A stretch of 12,740 nt of DNA from an uncultured Campylobacter sp. (GTDB lineage: Bacteria; Campylobacterota; Campylobacteria; Campylobacterales; Campylobacteraceae), in NCBI RefSeq assembly GCF_905372745.1, contig NZ_CAJPQR010000049.1:1-12740 (forward strand), given 5' to 3'. Below the pieces are notes generated by a model. The model worked only from the letters and a program-made list of their open reading frames with translations, did not search any database and had not been told where the DNA came from. This document shows positions 5,851 to 11,968 of this stretch, piece by piece. The stretch's first letter is position 1; every line of letters starts with the position of its first letter. The position numbers and the translations under genes are program-made.

Positions 5851-7368
5851 ATGAAAACAAAACCGTTTTTATCGCAGCTGACCGCGCTCGTCGTAGTTGC
5901 GGCGATATTTTACGCTAGCTACGGCGCTACAAATGCCCTCGCGAGCGCTTGCGCAAACGTACCCGAGATCTATTTCTCGTGGGAGCGCGCGGTGCCGTTT
6001 TGGGCGTGGAGCATCGTGCCGTATTGGTCGCTAAATTTGCTCTACGCGCTTGGATTTTTCCTCTGCCGTGACGCCGGGGAGCTCGCGCGCTACGTCACGC
6101 AGCTACTCGCCGCGCAGATTATCGCGACGCTATTTTTTATCATTTTTCCTCTGCAAATGTCGTGGGAAAAGCCCGCAGTTTCGGGCATTAGCGGCTTTTT
6201 GTTCTCAAGCCTCGCCGCCTTTGACCTCCCGTTTAATCAAGCCCCGTCGCTGCACATCATACTTTGCGTCGTGGTGGGCGCATTTTACCTTCGTAAGGCG
6301 CGCGCAGTTTGGCTTAAGGCGGCGCTCGTGGCGTGGTTTGCGCTCATCGGCCTTAGCGTACTAACCACGTATCAGCACCATTTTATCGACATTCCAACGG
6401 GGCTGGCTGCGGGCTGCCTCGTCCTACTCGTTCGTCCGATAGATGGCGAGCCGCTTAGATTTGCCGTGGCCGCGGACGCAGCGCGCTACAAATGGGCGGC
6501 GCTATATCTGGGGCTTGCGTTTTTGACGCTTTTTGCGGCGATTTTGGGGGCTAAAATTTGGGGCGCGTGGATGCTGTGGCTATCGTGGGCGAGCCTTAGT
6601 TTTGCGCTGGTTGCTTGCGGTTACGCGTTTTTGGGCACGGGAGTTTTTGCTAAAAACGGGCAAGGCCGTCACGCCGCCGCAGCTAAAGCTTTACTTTTTC
6701 CATATCTTTGCGTAGCGCGGTTAAATGCGCTCTTTTGGCTGCGCGGACGCCGGCTTTCAGATGAGATTTTGCCAGGGCTCTATCTTGGCTCGGTTAAGGT
6801 GGCGGGCAAATTTGACGCGGTGCTAGATCTCGCGGCCGAGTTTGAGCGGCCTGGCGGCGCGCAAATTTACGCGAGCTTACCTATGCTAGATATGATAACG
6901 CCCGGCGCGGACGAGCTGAGGCGCGGCGCGGACGAGCTTGAGCGGATAGTAAAAACGACTCTTGGCGGCTGCGAAAATTTACCGCAAAGGGCGGCGAAAC
7001 TAGGATCAAATTTTAGCGCCGAGGCAGTTGGCTACGCGAACGAGCTAAATTTGAAATTTCACAGGCAAGCGGCCGCGCGGGTAAATTTACAAACGCCCGG
7101 CGCGGCAAACGAAAGTAAGATCGCCGAGGCGGGGCAAATTTTCGCTAGCTCAAACGAACGAGCCGCCGAAGCAAACGATAAAAAGGTGCTAGTGTGCTGC
7201 GCGCTGGGCTACGGCAGGAGCGCGTCTGTGCTGCTTGCTTGGATGGTGATTTACGAGGGACTGGGCTTTGACGACGCGCTAAATTTGCTAAAATCTCGCC
7301 GAGAAAAGATCGCAGTCGCTAGCTCGCTGCGCGAGCGGATAGAGCAGATAGCCGTCCGCACCAGCTAA
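5851..7368 (+). CDS. ynbD: PAP2 phosphatase - dual-specificity phosphatase fusion, YnbD family
   Basis: Membrane fusion protein of 505 residues. The ATG at 5851 is preferred over an in-frame TTG at 5824 because AAAGG (5841-5845) lies five bases before it and a hydrophobic helix follows directly. The N-terminal half has several membrane helices and PAP2 lipid-phosphatase motifs: PSLH at 132-135 and YQHHFIDIPTG with H176 and D180. A further membrane region follows, then a cytosolic tyrosine/dual-specificity phosphatase domain with general-acid region LPMLDMITPG (D347) and P-loop VCCALGYGRSAS (nucleophile C450, R456). E. coli YnbD has both domains in about 430 residues as I recall; the extra length is mostly a low-complexity stretch at about 368-443, directly before the P-loop. 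Expected role: removing a phosphate from a lipid head group or from lipid pyrophosphates in the pathway of the neighbouring genes. Substrate unknown. Confidence 0.88.
   Translation: MKTKPFLSQLTALVVVAAIFYASYGATNALASACANVPEIYFSWERAVPFWAWSIVPYWSLNLLYALGFFLCRDAGELARYVTQLLAAQIIATLFFIIFPLQMSWEKPAVSGISGFLFSSLAAFDLPFNQAPSLHIILCVVVGAFYLRKARAVWLKAALVAWFALIGLSVLTTYQHHFIDIPTGLAAGCLVLLVRPIDGEPLRFAVAADAARYKWAALYLGLAFLTLFAAILGAKIWGAWMLWLSWASLSFALVACGYAFLGTGVFAKNGQGRHAAAAKALLFPYLCVARLNALFWLRGRRLSDEILPGLYLGSVKVAGKFDAVLDLAAEFERPGGAQIYASLPMLDMITPGADELRRGADELERIVKTTLGGCENLPQRAAKLGSNFSAEAVGYANELNLKFHRQAAARVNLQTPGAANESKIAEAGQIFASSNERAAEANDKKVLVCCALGYGRSASVLLAWMVIYEGLGFDDALNLLKSRREKIAVASSLRERIEQIAVRTS
6975..7141. 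repeat. AAATTT-rich low-complexity insert within ynbD
   Basis: AAATTT words start at 6975, 7018, 7047, 7054, 7083 and 7136. They lie in the segment that separates the general-acid loop from the catalytic P-loop of the dual-specificity phosphatase domain. Encoded residues are rich in A, N, E, G and S, with no recognisable domain. Confidence 0.55.
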
Positions 7369-7421
7369 ATTTGAAAGCGGAGTAAAGAAGCGGTAAATTT
7401 AAGCGCGAAATAGGCGCAGGC

Positions 7422-7458
7422 TAAATTTGATCAAGTCCGGTTTGGGGGATCAAATTTA
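7422..7458. repeat. 11-base perfect inverted repeat after ynbD
   Basis: TAAATTTGATC at 7422-7432 is the exact reverse complement of GATCAAATTTA at 7448-7458, with a 15-base loop. It follows the ynbD stop by about 50 bases and directly precedes the tandem duplication. There is no T-run after the stem on either strand, so termination is not evident. RNA-processing or regulatory roles are possible. Confidence 0.6.
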
Positions 7459-7463
7459 AAAAA

Positions 7464-7703
7464 TCTGAAGGCTAGAAACAAGCGGCATTGCAAAATTCTC
7501 GGCGAAAACAAACGGAAATTTAACCAAATGCCCAAAACAAGGAGAGAAAATGACGAATGCGGAGCAAAACGAAAAAGCGGCGCTCTGAAGGCTAGAAACA
7601 AGCGGTATTGCAAAATTCTCGGCGAAAACGAACGAAAATTTAACTAAACGCCCAAAATGAGGAGAGAAAATGACGAATGCGGAGAAAAACGAAAAAGCGG
7701 CGC
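7464..7703 (+). repeat. 120-base direct tandem duplication spanning a translation start
   Basis: Copy 1 is 7464-7583 and copy 2 is 7584-7703. They have the same length with no gaps and differ at eight positions: 7486, 7510, 7515, 7525, 7529, 7538, 7539 and 7565 (counted in copy 1), about 93% identity, seven transitions and one transversion. Each copy carries an upstream stretch, a purine-rich ribosome binding site, an ATG and the first codons of the following membrane protein gene. Copy 2 continues into the full gene. In copy 1 the junction creates a stop after 12 codons. Confidence 0.95.
7550..7588 (+). CDS. duplicated 12-residue leader peptide MTNAEQNEKAAL
   Basis: Copy 1 of the tandem duplication retains AAGGAG at 7539-7544 and an ATG at 7550. 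It encodes the first eleven residues of the downstream membrane protein with one change (K to Q), then one leucine and a TGA formed at the duplication junction (7586-7588). Its ribosome binding site is slightly closer to consensus than that of the full gene (GAGGAG). It may simply be a relic, or it may be translated as an upstream peptide that lowers or couples translation of the gene starting 82 bases after its stop codon begins. Confidence 0.4.
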   Translation: MTNAEQNEKAAL

Positions 7704-8122
7704 AAGGCGGGGAGCGGGAATGCCGCCAAACGGCGGACGATAGAGTCTTGGCGCTGGTTACGGCTAGATTTTTAGCGACGCATAGGCTGTTTTTCTTGTT
7801 AAATTTACTTCAGCTTGCCGTCTGCCTTACTATTTTTACGCGTTTTGCCGTGATTGCGGGCTTTTTGGCGGTTTTTGCGGGGCTATTTTATCTGCACGTT
7901 AGGCTGCATTTTGATATGCTTATTTTTAGGGATTTTGCGGATGAGAGATTGGGGCAGGGCGAATTTGACGCGGCGCTTGCGGCGCTAAATTTAGCTAGCA
8001 AGCCGCCTAAAATCCGCGATATGAAAAGTCGCTGCGCGGGAGCTTTGCAGCTATATAAATTAGCGGCCGCGCTTAGTTTGGCGCTCATTTTAGCGGCCTT
8101 AGCGATGCGTTATTTGGGCTAA
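7670..8122 (+). CDS. small membrane protein of the ynb-type cluster, unknown function
   Basis: Protein of 150 residues. It has a hydrophilic, charged N-terminal 30 residues, hydrophobic segments at about 40-56 and 60-77, a cytosolic-type stretch with FRDFADERLGQGEFDAALAA, a basic patch around KPPKIRDMKSRC, and a last hydrophobic segment at about 128-147. I do not recognise a Pfam family. It follows ynbD in the same direction after 300 bases containing an inverted repeat and the duplicated start region, and is the last plus-strand gene before the convergent gap. GAGGAG precedes the ATG. The N-terminal 11 codons lie inside the tandem duplication. Membership in the lipid pathway is inferred from position alone; a scaffold or chaperone for the membrane enzymes is one possibility. 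Confidence 0.75.
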   Translation: MTNAEKNEKAAQGGERECRQTADDRVLALVTARFLATHRLFFLLNLLQLAVCLTIFTRFAVIAGFLAVFAGLFYLHVRLHFDMLIFRDFADERLGQGEFDAALAALNLASKPPKIRDMKSRCAGALQLYKLAAALSLALILAALAMRYLG

Positions 8123-8589
8123 ATTTACGGTGAAATGGGCTTTACGGGCGACTAGACGCAAATTTGCAAACGATAGGGCGCGTGAGGCCAAGACAAAATG
8201 CCGCCTCGCAAACGAAACTCTAAACGCAAAGGCTGCTTTGGGTTTAAATAAACCACGCGTTAAGACGCGACTGTAAATTCGGATAAAAGCGCTCAAGCAA
8301 ACGACGAATGCGCGCCCGAGTTTTGAGCGCCCCGCCAAAGAGAGTAAGGTAAAACAAAGCCGCGCCGATACGTTTTTTGGCAAATACGAGCGAGCCTAAC
8401 GTCCTAAATTTAACCGCCTAGCAAACGTAAAACCAGACAAGCGAGCGAAATTCGGCTATGGGCGGCGAAAATTTATAGCCTGATTTAAGCTAAGGTAAAT
8501 TTACGCCAAAGCCGCGCGGTTGCCAAACTCCCAAAAAGCCTGTAAATTTAAGCTAAAACGAAAGCGTCATGTAGGCTAAACCCGCTTAT
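8123..8589. other. gene-free convergent region with several hairpins
   Basis: This 467-base gap lies between the 3' ends of the plus-strand lipid cluster and the minus-strand immunity genes. Symmetric elements seen are GGTTTA/TAAACC around AA (8241-8254), CGCGT/ACGCG around TAAG (8256-8269), and GCGCTCAA (8289-8296) with TTGAGCGC (8323-8330). An AGCCT/AGGCT pair (8537-8541 with 8573-8577), read on the minus strand, ends in a short T-run and could be a weak terminator for the immunity genes. A 94-codon minus-strand frame across 8099-8383 is basic and domainless and is not accepted. I see no gene here. Confidence 0.5.
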
Positions 8590-9198
8590 TTACTCCGATA
8601 AAAACGCGTCCAAAATAGCGCGAGAGAAAAACAGTCCCATGCCGTTTATATGAAACGCCTTATCTTCTACCTTTTGCGATAGCGATATTTTTCTAGGGGC
8701 GATTTCCGCCATTAATTCGCCATATTCGTCTGGGGCGTTAATGCTTCTTACGATATCGATAAATTTTCCTTGCTCGTTATCGTAATCTTGATATACGAAA
8801 ATAGACTCGGGAAAATTTACGATATTAACGCCGTATTTGGGAAAACTAACCGTGAAATATTTACCGCTCCAGCCGTCAATTTCGACGGGTACTTTTATCA
8901 GATTAACCTTAAAGGATTTGATGACGTCTGCTGCTTTTTGCGAAATCAAAAAATCCAAATCAAAAATACCCGAGTCGCAAGAAACGATATCGGTTTGTTT
9001 TGCTCGTTTTAGCGCAAACGCTTTAATGCCTTCGTCTTTAAATGCGGATAAATTTAGCGGATTCGTAAAAACGTCCGCAAATTTTTCTTTGACGTCTTTG
9101 GAGGGAAAGGATTTGGCGTCTATAAGCTCCGTCTGATATAGGCCGTTTCTAACTCCGATTACCGCCGGTTCGCAGCTGGTTCTTATCTCTTGCAGCAA
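8590..9198 (-). CDS. Imm11/DUF1629-like immunity protein (tentative)
   Basis: Protein of 202 residues, soluble, no signal peptide. The pattern DFLISQKAADVI, then VPVEIDGWSGKYFTVSFP, then a conserved turn and finally FFSRAILDAF resembles Imm11 (DUF1629) proteins, which neutralise contact-dependent or polymorphic toxins in the cytoplasm. The assignment is from remembered family style and is not certain. The start is a TTG at 9198: no ATG is suitably placed, and AAAGGA sits five bases upstream inside the barstar-like gene, whose 3' end overlaps this gene by 16 bases. That implies translational coupling. The gene is A+T-richer than the flanking core genes. It is the last gene of a three-gene minus-strand set that looks like an immunity island. 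Confidence 0.6.
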   Translation of the reverse strand: MLQEIRTSCEPAVIGVRNGLYQTELIDAKSFPSKDVKEKFADVFTNPLNLSAFKDEGIKAFALKRAKQTDIVSCDSGIFDLDFLISQKAADVIKSFKVNLIKVPVEIDGWSGKYFTVSFPKYGVNIVNFPESIFVYQDYDNEQGKFIDIVRSINAPDEYGELMAEIAPRKISLSQKVEDKAFHINGMGLFFSRAILDAFLSE

Positions 9199-9557
9199 GC
9201 TTGTCCTTTGCTCGTTAAATTTACTAATATCGTAGGCGTCTTATCCGCCGATAAGCGCGTATTTACGGCTTCTAGGGCTAATAAAAATTTGCGCCTCAAA
9301 TCGTCTGAGGCTTTAGATAAATTTCTAACGTTTAATAAAAGGCATTCGTCATCGCCCAAAGAGTAGCGAGTCATGGGCTCTTCGTCCCCAAATGTTCTTA
9401 AATCAGATAAGCAATCTATCAAAGCGGCGAGATTTTTGCCGTAAAAGGTCGGAAAACCGAAAATTTCCGCCATTTTTAGGTGAAAATTTTTGTATTCCTC
9501 GTCTAAATTTTTAGAATAAATATCTAAAAAATCTATATCTACGCTAATAAATTTCAT
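9183..9557 (-). CDS. barstar-like protein (ribonuclease inhibitor family)
   Basis: Cytoplasmic protein of 124 residues. The barstar hallmark is FPTFYGKNLAALIDCLSDL at residues 35-53, where barstar has FPxYYGxNLDALWDCL. Barstar-family proteins bind and block barnase-type or other toxin ribonucleases and are common immunity proteins. The aspartate in the canonical NLDAL is alanine here (NLAAL), and the protein is longer than Bacillus barstar (about 90 residues), with a C-terminal part of unknown role. AAAGG precedes the ATG by about nine bases. The gene starts 18 bases after the pentapeptide-repeat gene and overlaps the next gene, so all three are probably one operon. No barnase-type toxin is visible in the window. 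Confidence 0.8.
   Translation of the reverse strand: MKFISVDIDFLDIYSKNLDEEYKNFHLKMAEIFGFPTFYGKNLAALIDCLSDLRTFGDEEPMTRYSLGDDECLLLNVRNLSKASDDLRRKFLLALEAVNTRLSADKTPTILVNLTSKGQACCKR
9204..9209 (-). promoter_or_regulatory. ribosome binding site inside the barstar-like gene
   Basis: Read on the minus strand, AAAGGA lies five bases before the TTG at 9198. It decides the start of the Imm11-like gene and places its translation initiation inside the coding sequence of the preceding gene. Confidence 0.55.
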
Positions 9558-9575
9558 CGTTAAACGCCTTTAAAT

Positions 9576-10319
9576 TTATTTTAGCAAGCAAGCCGTATCT
9601 ACGCCTAAATAAAAAAAGAATTTTTCCGTAAATTCTAAACCGTTGATGTAAATTTCATCCTCTACGTTAAACAAATACGCATCCAGCCCGCCCAAATGCC
9701 TTAACTTTCTTTCCATCGTTTTTTTGTTTGCCGCAGACAAATCATCTAACTCTAGTTTTTCGTTTGCTTTTTGGATTTTTGTCTTTAAATCTTTTATAAA
9801 TATATAATTAGAAAAGTCGGGCGGAACGATATTTGATATATCGCAATTTATAAATTTAAAAAACGAGATTTTGCAGGCGGATAGGTTTAAATTTAACTCG
9901 TCAAGCTTGCCTAACCTTTGGTTGTCGCCGATAAACTGGACTTCGGATATTTTCCCGGTAATCGTATTTTTTTGAAAATTATTTACTAAAAATCTTTGGT
10001 CGGTTATTTTGCATTTATCAAACAAACACGAGAAATATTTCGTCGATAAGTCGTCTAATCTCGTTCCGCGAAAATCGCAACCGATAAATTTGCAATTATC
10101 GTAAACCGCATTTACTTGTCCGACGCTACGGAAATCTACCTTTTGAAAAACGGTATTTTCAAAACTAACGTTTTTTCGTAGGCCTATTCTCGCATTTGAA
10201 AAATCGCACTGAATAAATTTCGCATCCCTAACCGACAAACCGTCAAAAATCGCTCCGCCCAGGTTCTCGCCGCATACCGAAATATCGCGCAATTCGTTAT
10301 TTATAAAAAGATTTTTCAT
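9576..10319 (-). CDS. pentapeptide-repeat-like protein, possible immunity protein
   Basis: Protein of 247 residues with no signal peptide. Residues of about 20-175 show the A(D/N)Lxx-style five-residue periodicity of the right-handed beta-helix family, for example GAIFDG, DAKFIQCDFSNARI, CKFIGCDFRGTRL and CKISFFKFINCDISNI, with F or L at each turn centre. The C-terminal 70 residues are helical and charged (KIQKANEKLELDDLSAANKK) with no known domain. It is the first of three closely spaced minus-strand genes followed by a barstar-like and an Imm11-like gene, which suggests a role as immunity protein, but pentapeptide proteins have varied functions. AAAGGA precedes the ATG. Base composition is notably A+T-rich (25-40% G+C in the 60-base stretches I counted), consistent with recent acquisition. 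Confidence 0.72.
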   Translation of the reverse strand: MKNLFINNELRDISVCGENLGGAIFDGLSVRDAKFIQCDFSNARIGLRKNVSFENTVFQKVDFRSVGQVNAVYDNCKFIGCDFRGTRLDDLSTKYFSCLFDKCKITDQRFLVNNFQKNTITGKISEVQFIGDNQRLGKLDELNLNLSACKISFFKFINCDISNIVPPDFSNYIFIKDLKTKIQKANEKLELDDLSAANKKTMERKLRHLGGLDAYLFNVEDEIYINGLEFTEKFFFYLGVDTACLLK

Positions 10320-10381
10320 TTTGTATTTCCTTTGCGTGCGTAAAATTTCATAGCGGCGCTAAGCTTTGGCGGTAAATTTTG

Positions 10382-10409
10382 TTTATAAGCGGCGAAAACT
10401 AGACGCCGC
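10382..10409 (-). promoter_or_regulatory. candidate promoter and operator-like hairpin for the immunity genes
   Basis: On the minus strand TATAAA (10387-10382) lies about 62 bases before the pentapeptide-repeat start codon and could be a -10 box. Directly upstream is a 6-base G+C inverted repeat, GCGGCG (10389-10394) with CGCCGC (10404-10409), around a 9-base loop, which could be an operator or a weak 3' end hairpin for the DUF805 gene. No -35 box is clear. Confidence 0.3.
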
Positions 10410-10472
10410 CCGAGCAAATAAAAATAACTCGTCTTTTCTTTGCGCCGCCTTTTGCGGATATTTTTAGCCTCT

Positions 10473-10844
10473 TTAAGCTGCTGCTAATGGGTCTTCGCCG
10501 AAGCTATTTGCCCCTACCGTGCCGCGCGTAGCAAACCATACGATTAAAATGATATAGCCGATGATCGGAATAAAAAAGAGTAGCACCCACCAGCCGCTTT
10601 TGTTTAGGTCGTGAAGTCTTCTGACGCAGACTGCAAGGTTGGGTAATAAAAGGGTTAAACCCGCAAGGCTAAAGACGATCCCCGGTATTTCGTATATGGC
10701 CGATATGCTTAGGTCTACGCAAAGGGCCAGCACGCCTACTAATAGATTAAAGACTCCAAACCACCAGCACTCCGACCTAGGCGCTCTGCCGTCAAACTTT
10801 ACGTAGCCGTTAAGGCAACTTTTTACCGATTCGGCAAAGATCAT
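10473..10844 (-). CDS. DUF805 inner-membrane protein
   Basis: Protein of 123 residues with the DUF805 pattern (E. coli YhaH/YhaI type): FDGRAPRSECWWFG near residues 17-30, three to four hydrophobic segments, RRLHDLNKSGWW at 75-86, and NSFGEDP at 113-119 near the C-terminus. Function unknown in the family; it is a widespread small inner-membrane protein. AAGGA lies about eight bases before the ATG. It is separated from murB by 75 bases and from the immunity genes by about 150, so it may be its own unit. Its length is normal for the family. Confidence 0.9.
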   Translation of the reverse strand: MIFAESVKSCLNGYVKFDGRAPRSECWWFGVFNLLVGVLALCVDLSISAIYEIPGIVFSLAGLTLLLPNLAVCVRRLHDLNKSGWWVLLFFIPIIGYIILIVWFATRGTVGANSFGEDPLAAA

Positions 10845-10919
10845 ATTTTATCCTTTTAAACAACTTAATCCGCTAAAATAGGCCTAGCATGCGATCAAAG
10901 TGCGCTTGAAAAGCTAAAT

Positions 10920-11705
10920 TTAAAGAATTACCACTTCGGTTTTTAGCTGGATGTCAAATTTTTCCAAAACGCGCTCGCGGGCTAAATTTATGAGTCCGGT
11001 CACGTCCGCGAAGGTCGCGGCTTTAAAATTTATGATGAAATTTGCGTGTTGTTCGCTAAATTTAGCCCCGCCTATCGCGTAGCCCTTTAGCCCGACTTCC
11101 TTGATCAGTCTGCCCGCGTAGTCGCCCGGCGGATTTACAAAACAGCTGCCAAAGCTAGCGCCCTTTGGCTGATTTGCGCGTTTAGCGGTAAAATCGGCGG
11201 CGAGAGCTGCGTCAAATTCGCGCGAAATTTTAAACTCGGCGCCAAATATCGGCTCATCGATCCCGCTTTTTCGGTAGCTAAAGCCTATCCTCTCGCGCTC
11301 TACCCAGCCGCGTCCTAGCCGTACCGCGAGCAGGTCGTCGCTGATACTAACGCCGCAAAGCCCCGCGTTCATTTTGATGAGGCCCCCAAGCGTGCCCGGG
11401 ATATTTTGCAAAAACTCAAATCCGCCGATATTATGCTTTTTGGCGAAGTTGTAAATTTTGCCCGACTTGGTCGCAGCTCCGATACTGAGCACGTCGCCGC
11501 TTAAGTTTATATAATCAAACGCGCCGCCTAGCATCATCATCGCGGGCGGGTTTGGCGAAACGAGTAGGTTGTTCGCGCCGCCTATCATCACGCGCCCGGC
11601 AAATTCCGGCTTTAGCGCATCCTCAATGCTTTCTAGCACTGCTACCTCGTGCACGCCGCCCACTCGCACCGAGCTAAATTTGGAAAAATCTACAAGCTGC
11701 GTCAT
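10920..11705 (-). CDS. murB: UDP-N-acetylenolpyruvoylglucosamine reductase
   Basis: Cytoplasmic FAD enzyme that reduces UDP-GlcNAc-enolpyruvate to UDP-MurNAc with NADPH, the second committed step of peptidoglycan precursor synthesis. The 261-residue protein is of the short type II MurB class. Visible motifs: IGGANNLLV (41-49) and NIPGTLGGLI for FAD binding, SYRKS with R145, GASFGSCFVNP with the proton-donating S187, and KTEVVIL with E257 at the C-terminus. The frame is open further upstream to 11771, but the ATG at 11705 is chosen because it overlaps the fliQ stop as ATGA and the protein then begins at the usual family position. Translation is probably coupled to fliQ. The serine is followed by Cys instead of the more common Val, which I recall as usual in epsilonproteobacteria. 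Confidence 0.96.
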   Translation of the reverse strand: MTQLVDFSKFSSVRVGGVHEVAVLESIEDALKPEFAGRVMIGGANNLLVSPNPPAMMMLGGAFDYINLSGDVLSIGAATKSGKIYNFAKKHNIGGFEFLQNIPGTLGGLIKMNAGLCGVSISDDLLAVRLGRGWVERERIGFSYRKSGIDEPIFGAEFKISREFDAALAADFTAKRANQPKGASFGSCFVNPPGDYAGRLIKEVGLKGYAIGGAKFSEQHANFIINFKAATFADVTGLINLARERVLEKFDIQLKTEVVIL

Positions 11706-11968
11706 TGCACGAAATTTGGGATAAACTCTATCATGCGCGTCGTGAAATCGACCATCATCGAGACCATCCACGGCATCAAAAATATAATTACGACGACGAC
11801 TAAAATGATCTTTGGCACGAAGCTTAGCGTCATCTCGTTTATCTGCGTCGTAGCCTGAAATATACTGATGATGAGCCCCGCCGATAGGCCCGCTAGCAAC
11901 ATAGGAAAGCTCAGATAAAGCGCGATCTTAAAGGTTTCGATACCGAGTTCTATGAGAGTTGATTGCAT
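11702..11968 (-). CDS. fliQ: flagellar export apparatus protein FliQ
   Basis: Protein of 88 residues and two membrane helices, a component of the flagellar type III export gate together with FliP, FliR, FlhA and FlhB. Recognisable features are the N-terminal ETFKIAL, the helix LLAGLSAGLIISIFQATTQI, the conserved NEMTLSFVPKI, and the second helix ending in PWMVSMMVDFT. Length is standard. Its ATG shares one base with the stop codon of the upstream mqnD gene (TGATG), and its stop overlaps the murB start by four bases, so the three genes are translated from one message. As in other Campylobacter, it stands apart from other flagellar genes. Confidence 0.96.
   Translation of the reverse strand: MQSTLIELGIETFKIALYLSFPMLLAGLSAGLIISIFQATTQINEMTLSFVPKIILVVVVIIFLMPWMVSMMVDFTTRMIEFIPNFVQ

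Noticed and set aside
7431..7613. Minus-strand frame with internal repeat of QYRLFLAFR-like peptides
   Set aside because: The repetition is simply the tandem duplication read on the opposite strand.
8099..8383. Minus-strand 94-codon basic frame in the convergent gap
   Set aside because: Low-information composition, no domain, no ribosome binding site, and it overlaps the end of the membrane protein gene and several hairpins.
11706..11771. Upstream extension of murB by 22 codons
   Set aside because: The extension lies wholly inside fliQ and has no MurB similarity; the ATGA overlap start is the conserved arrangement.
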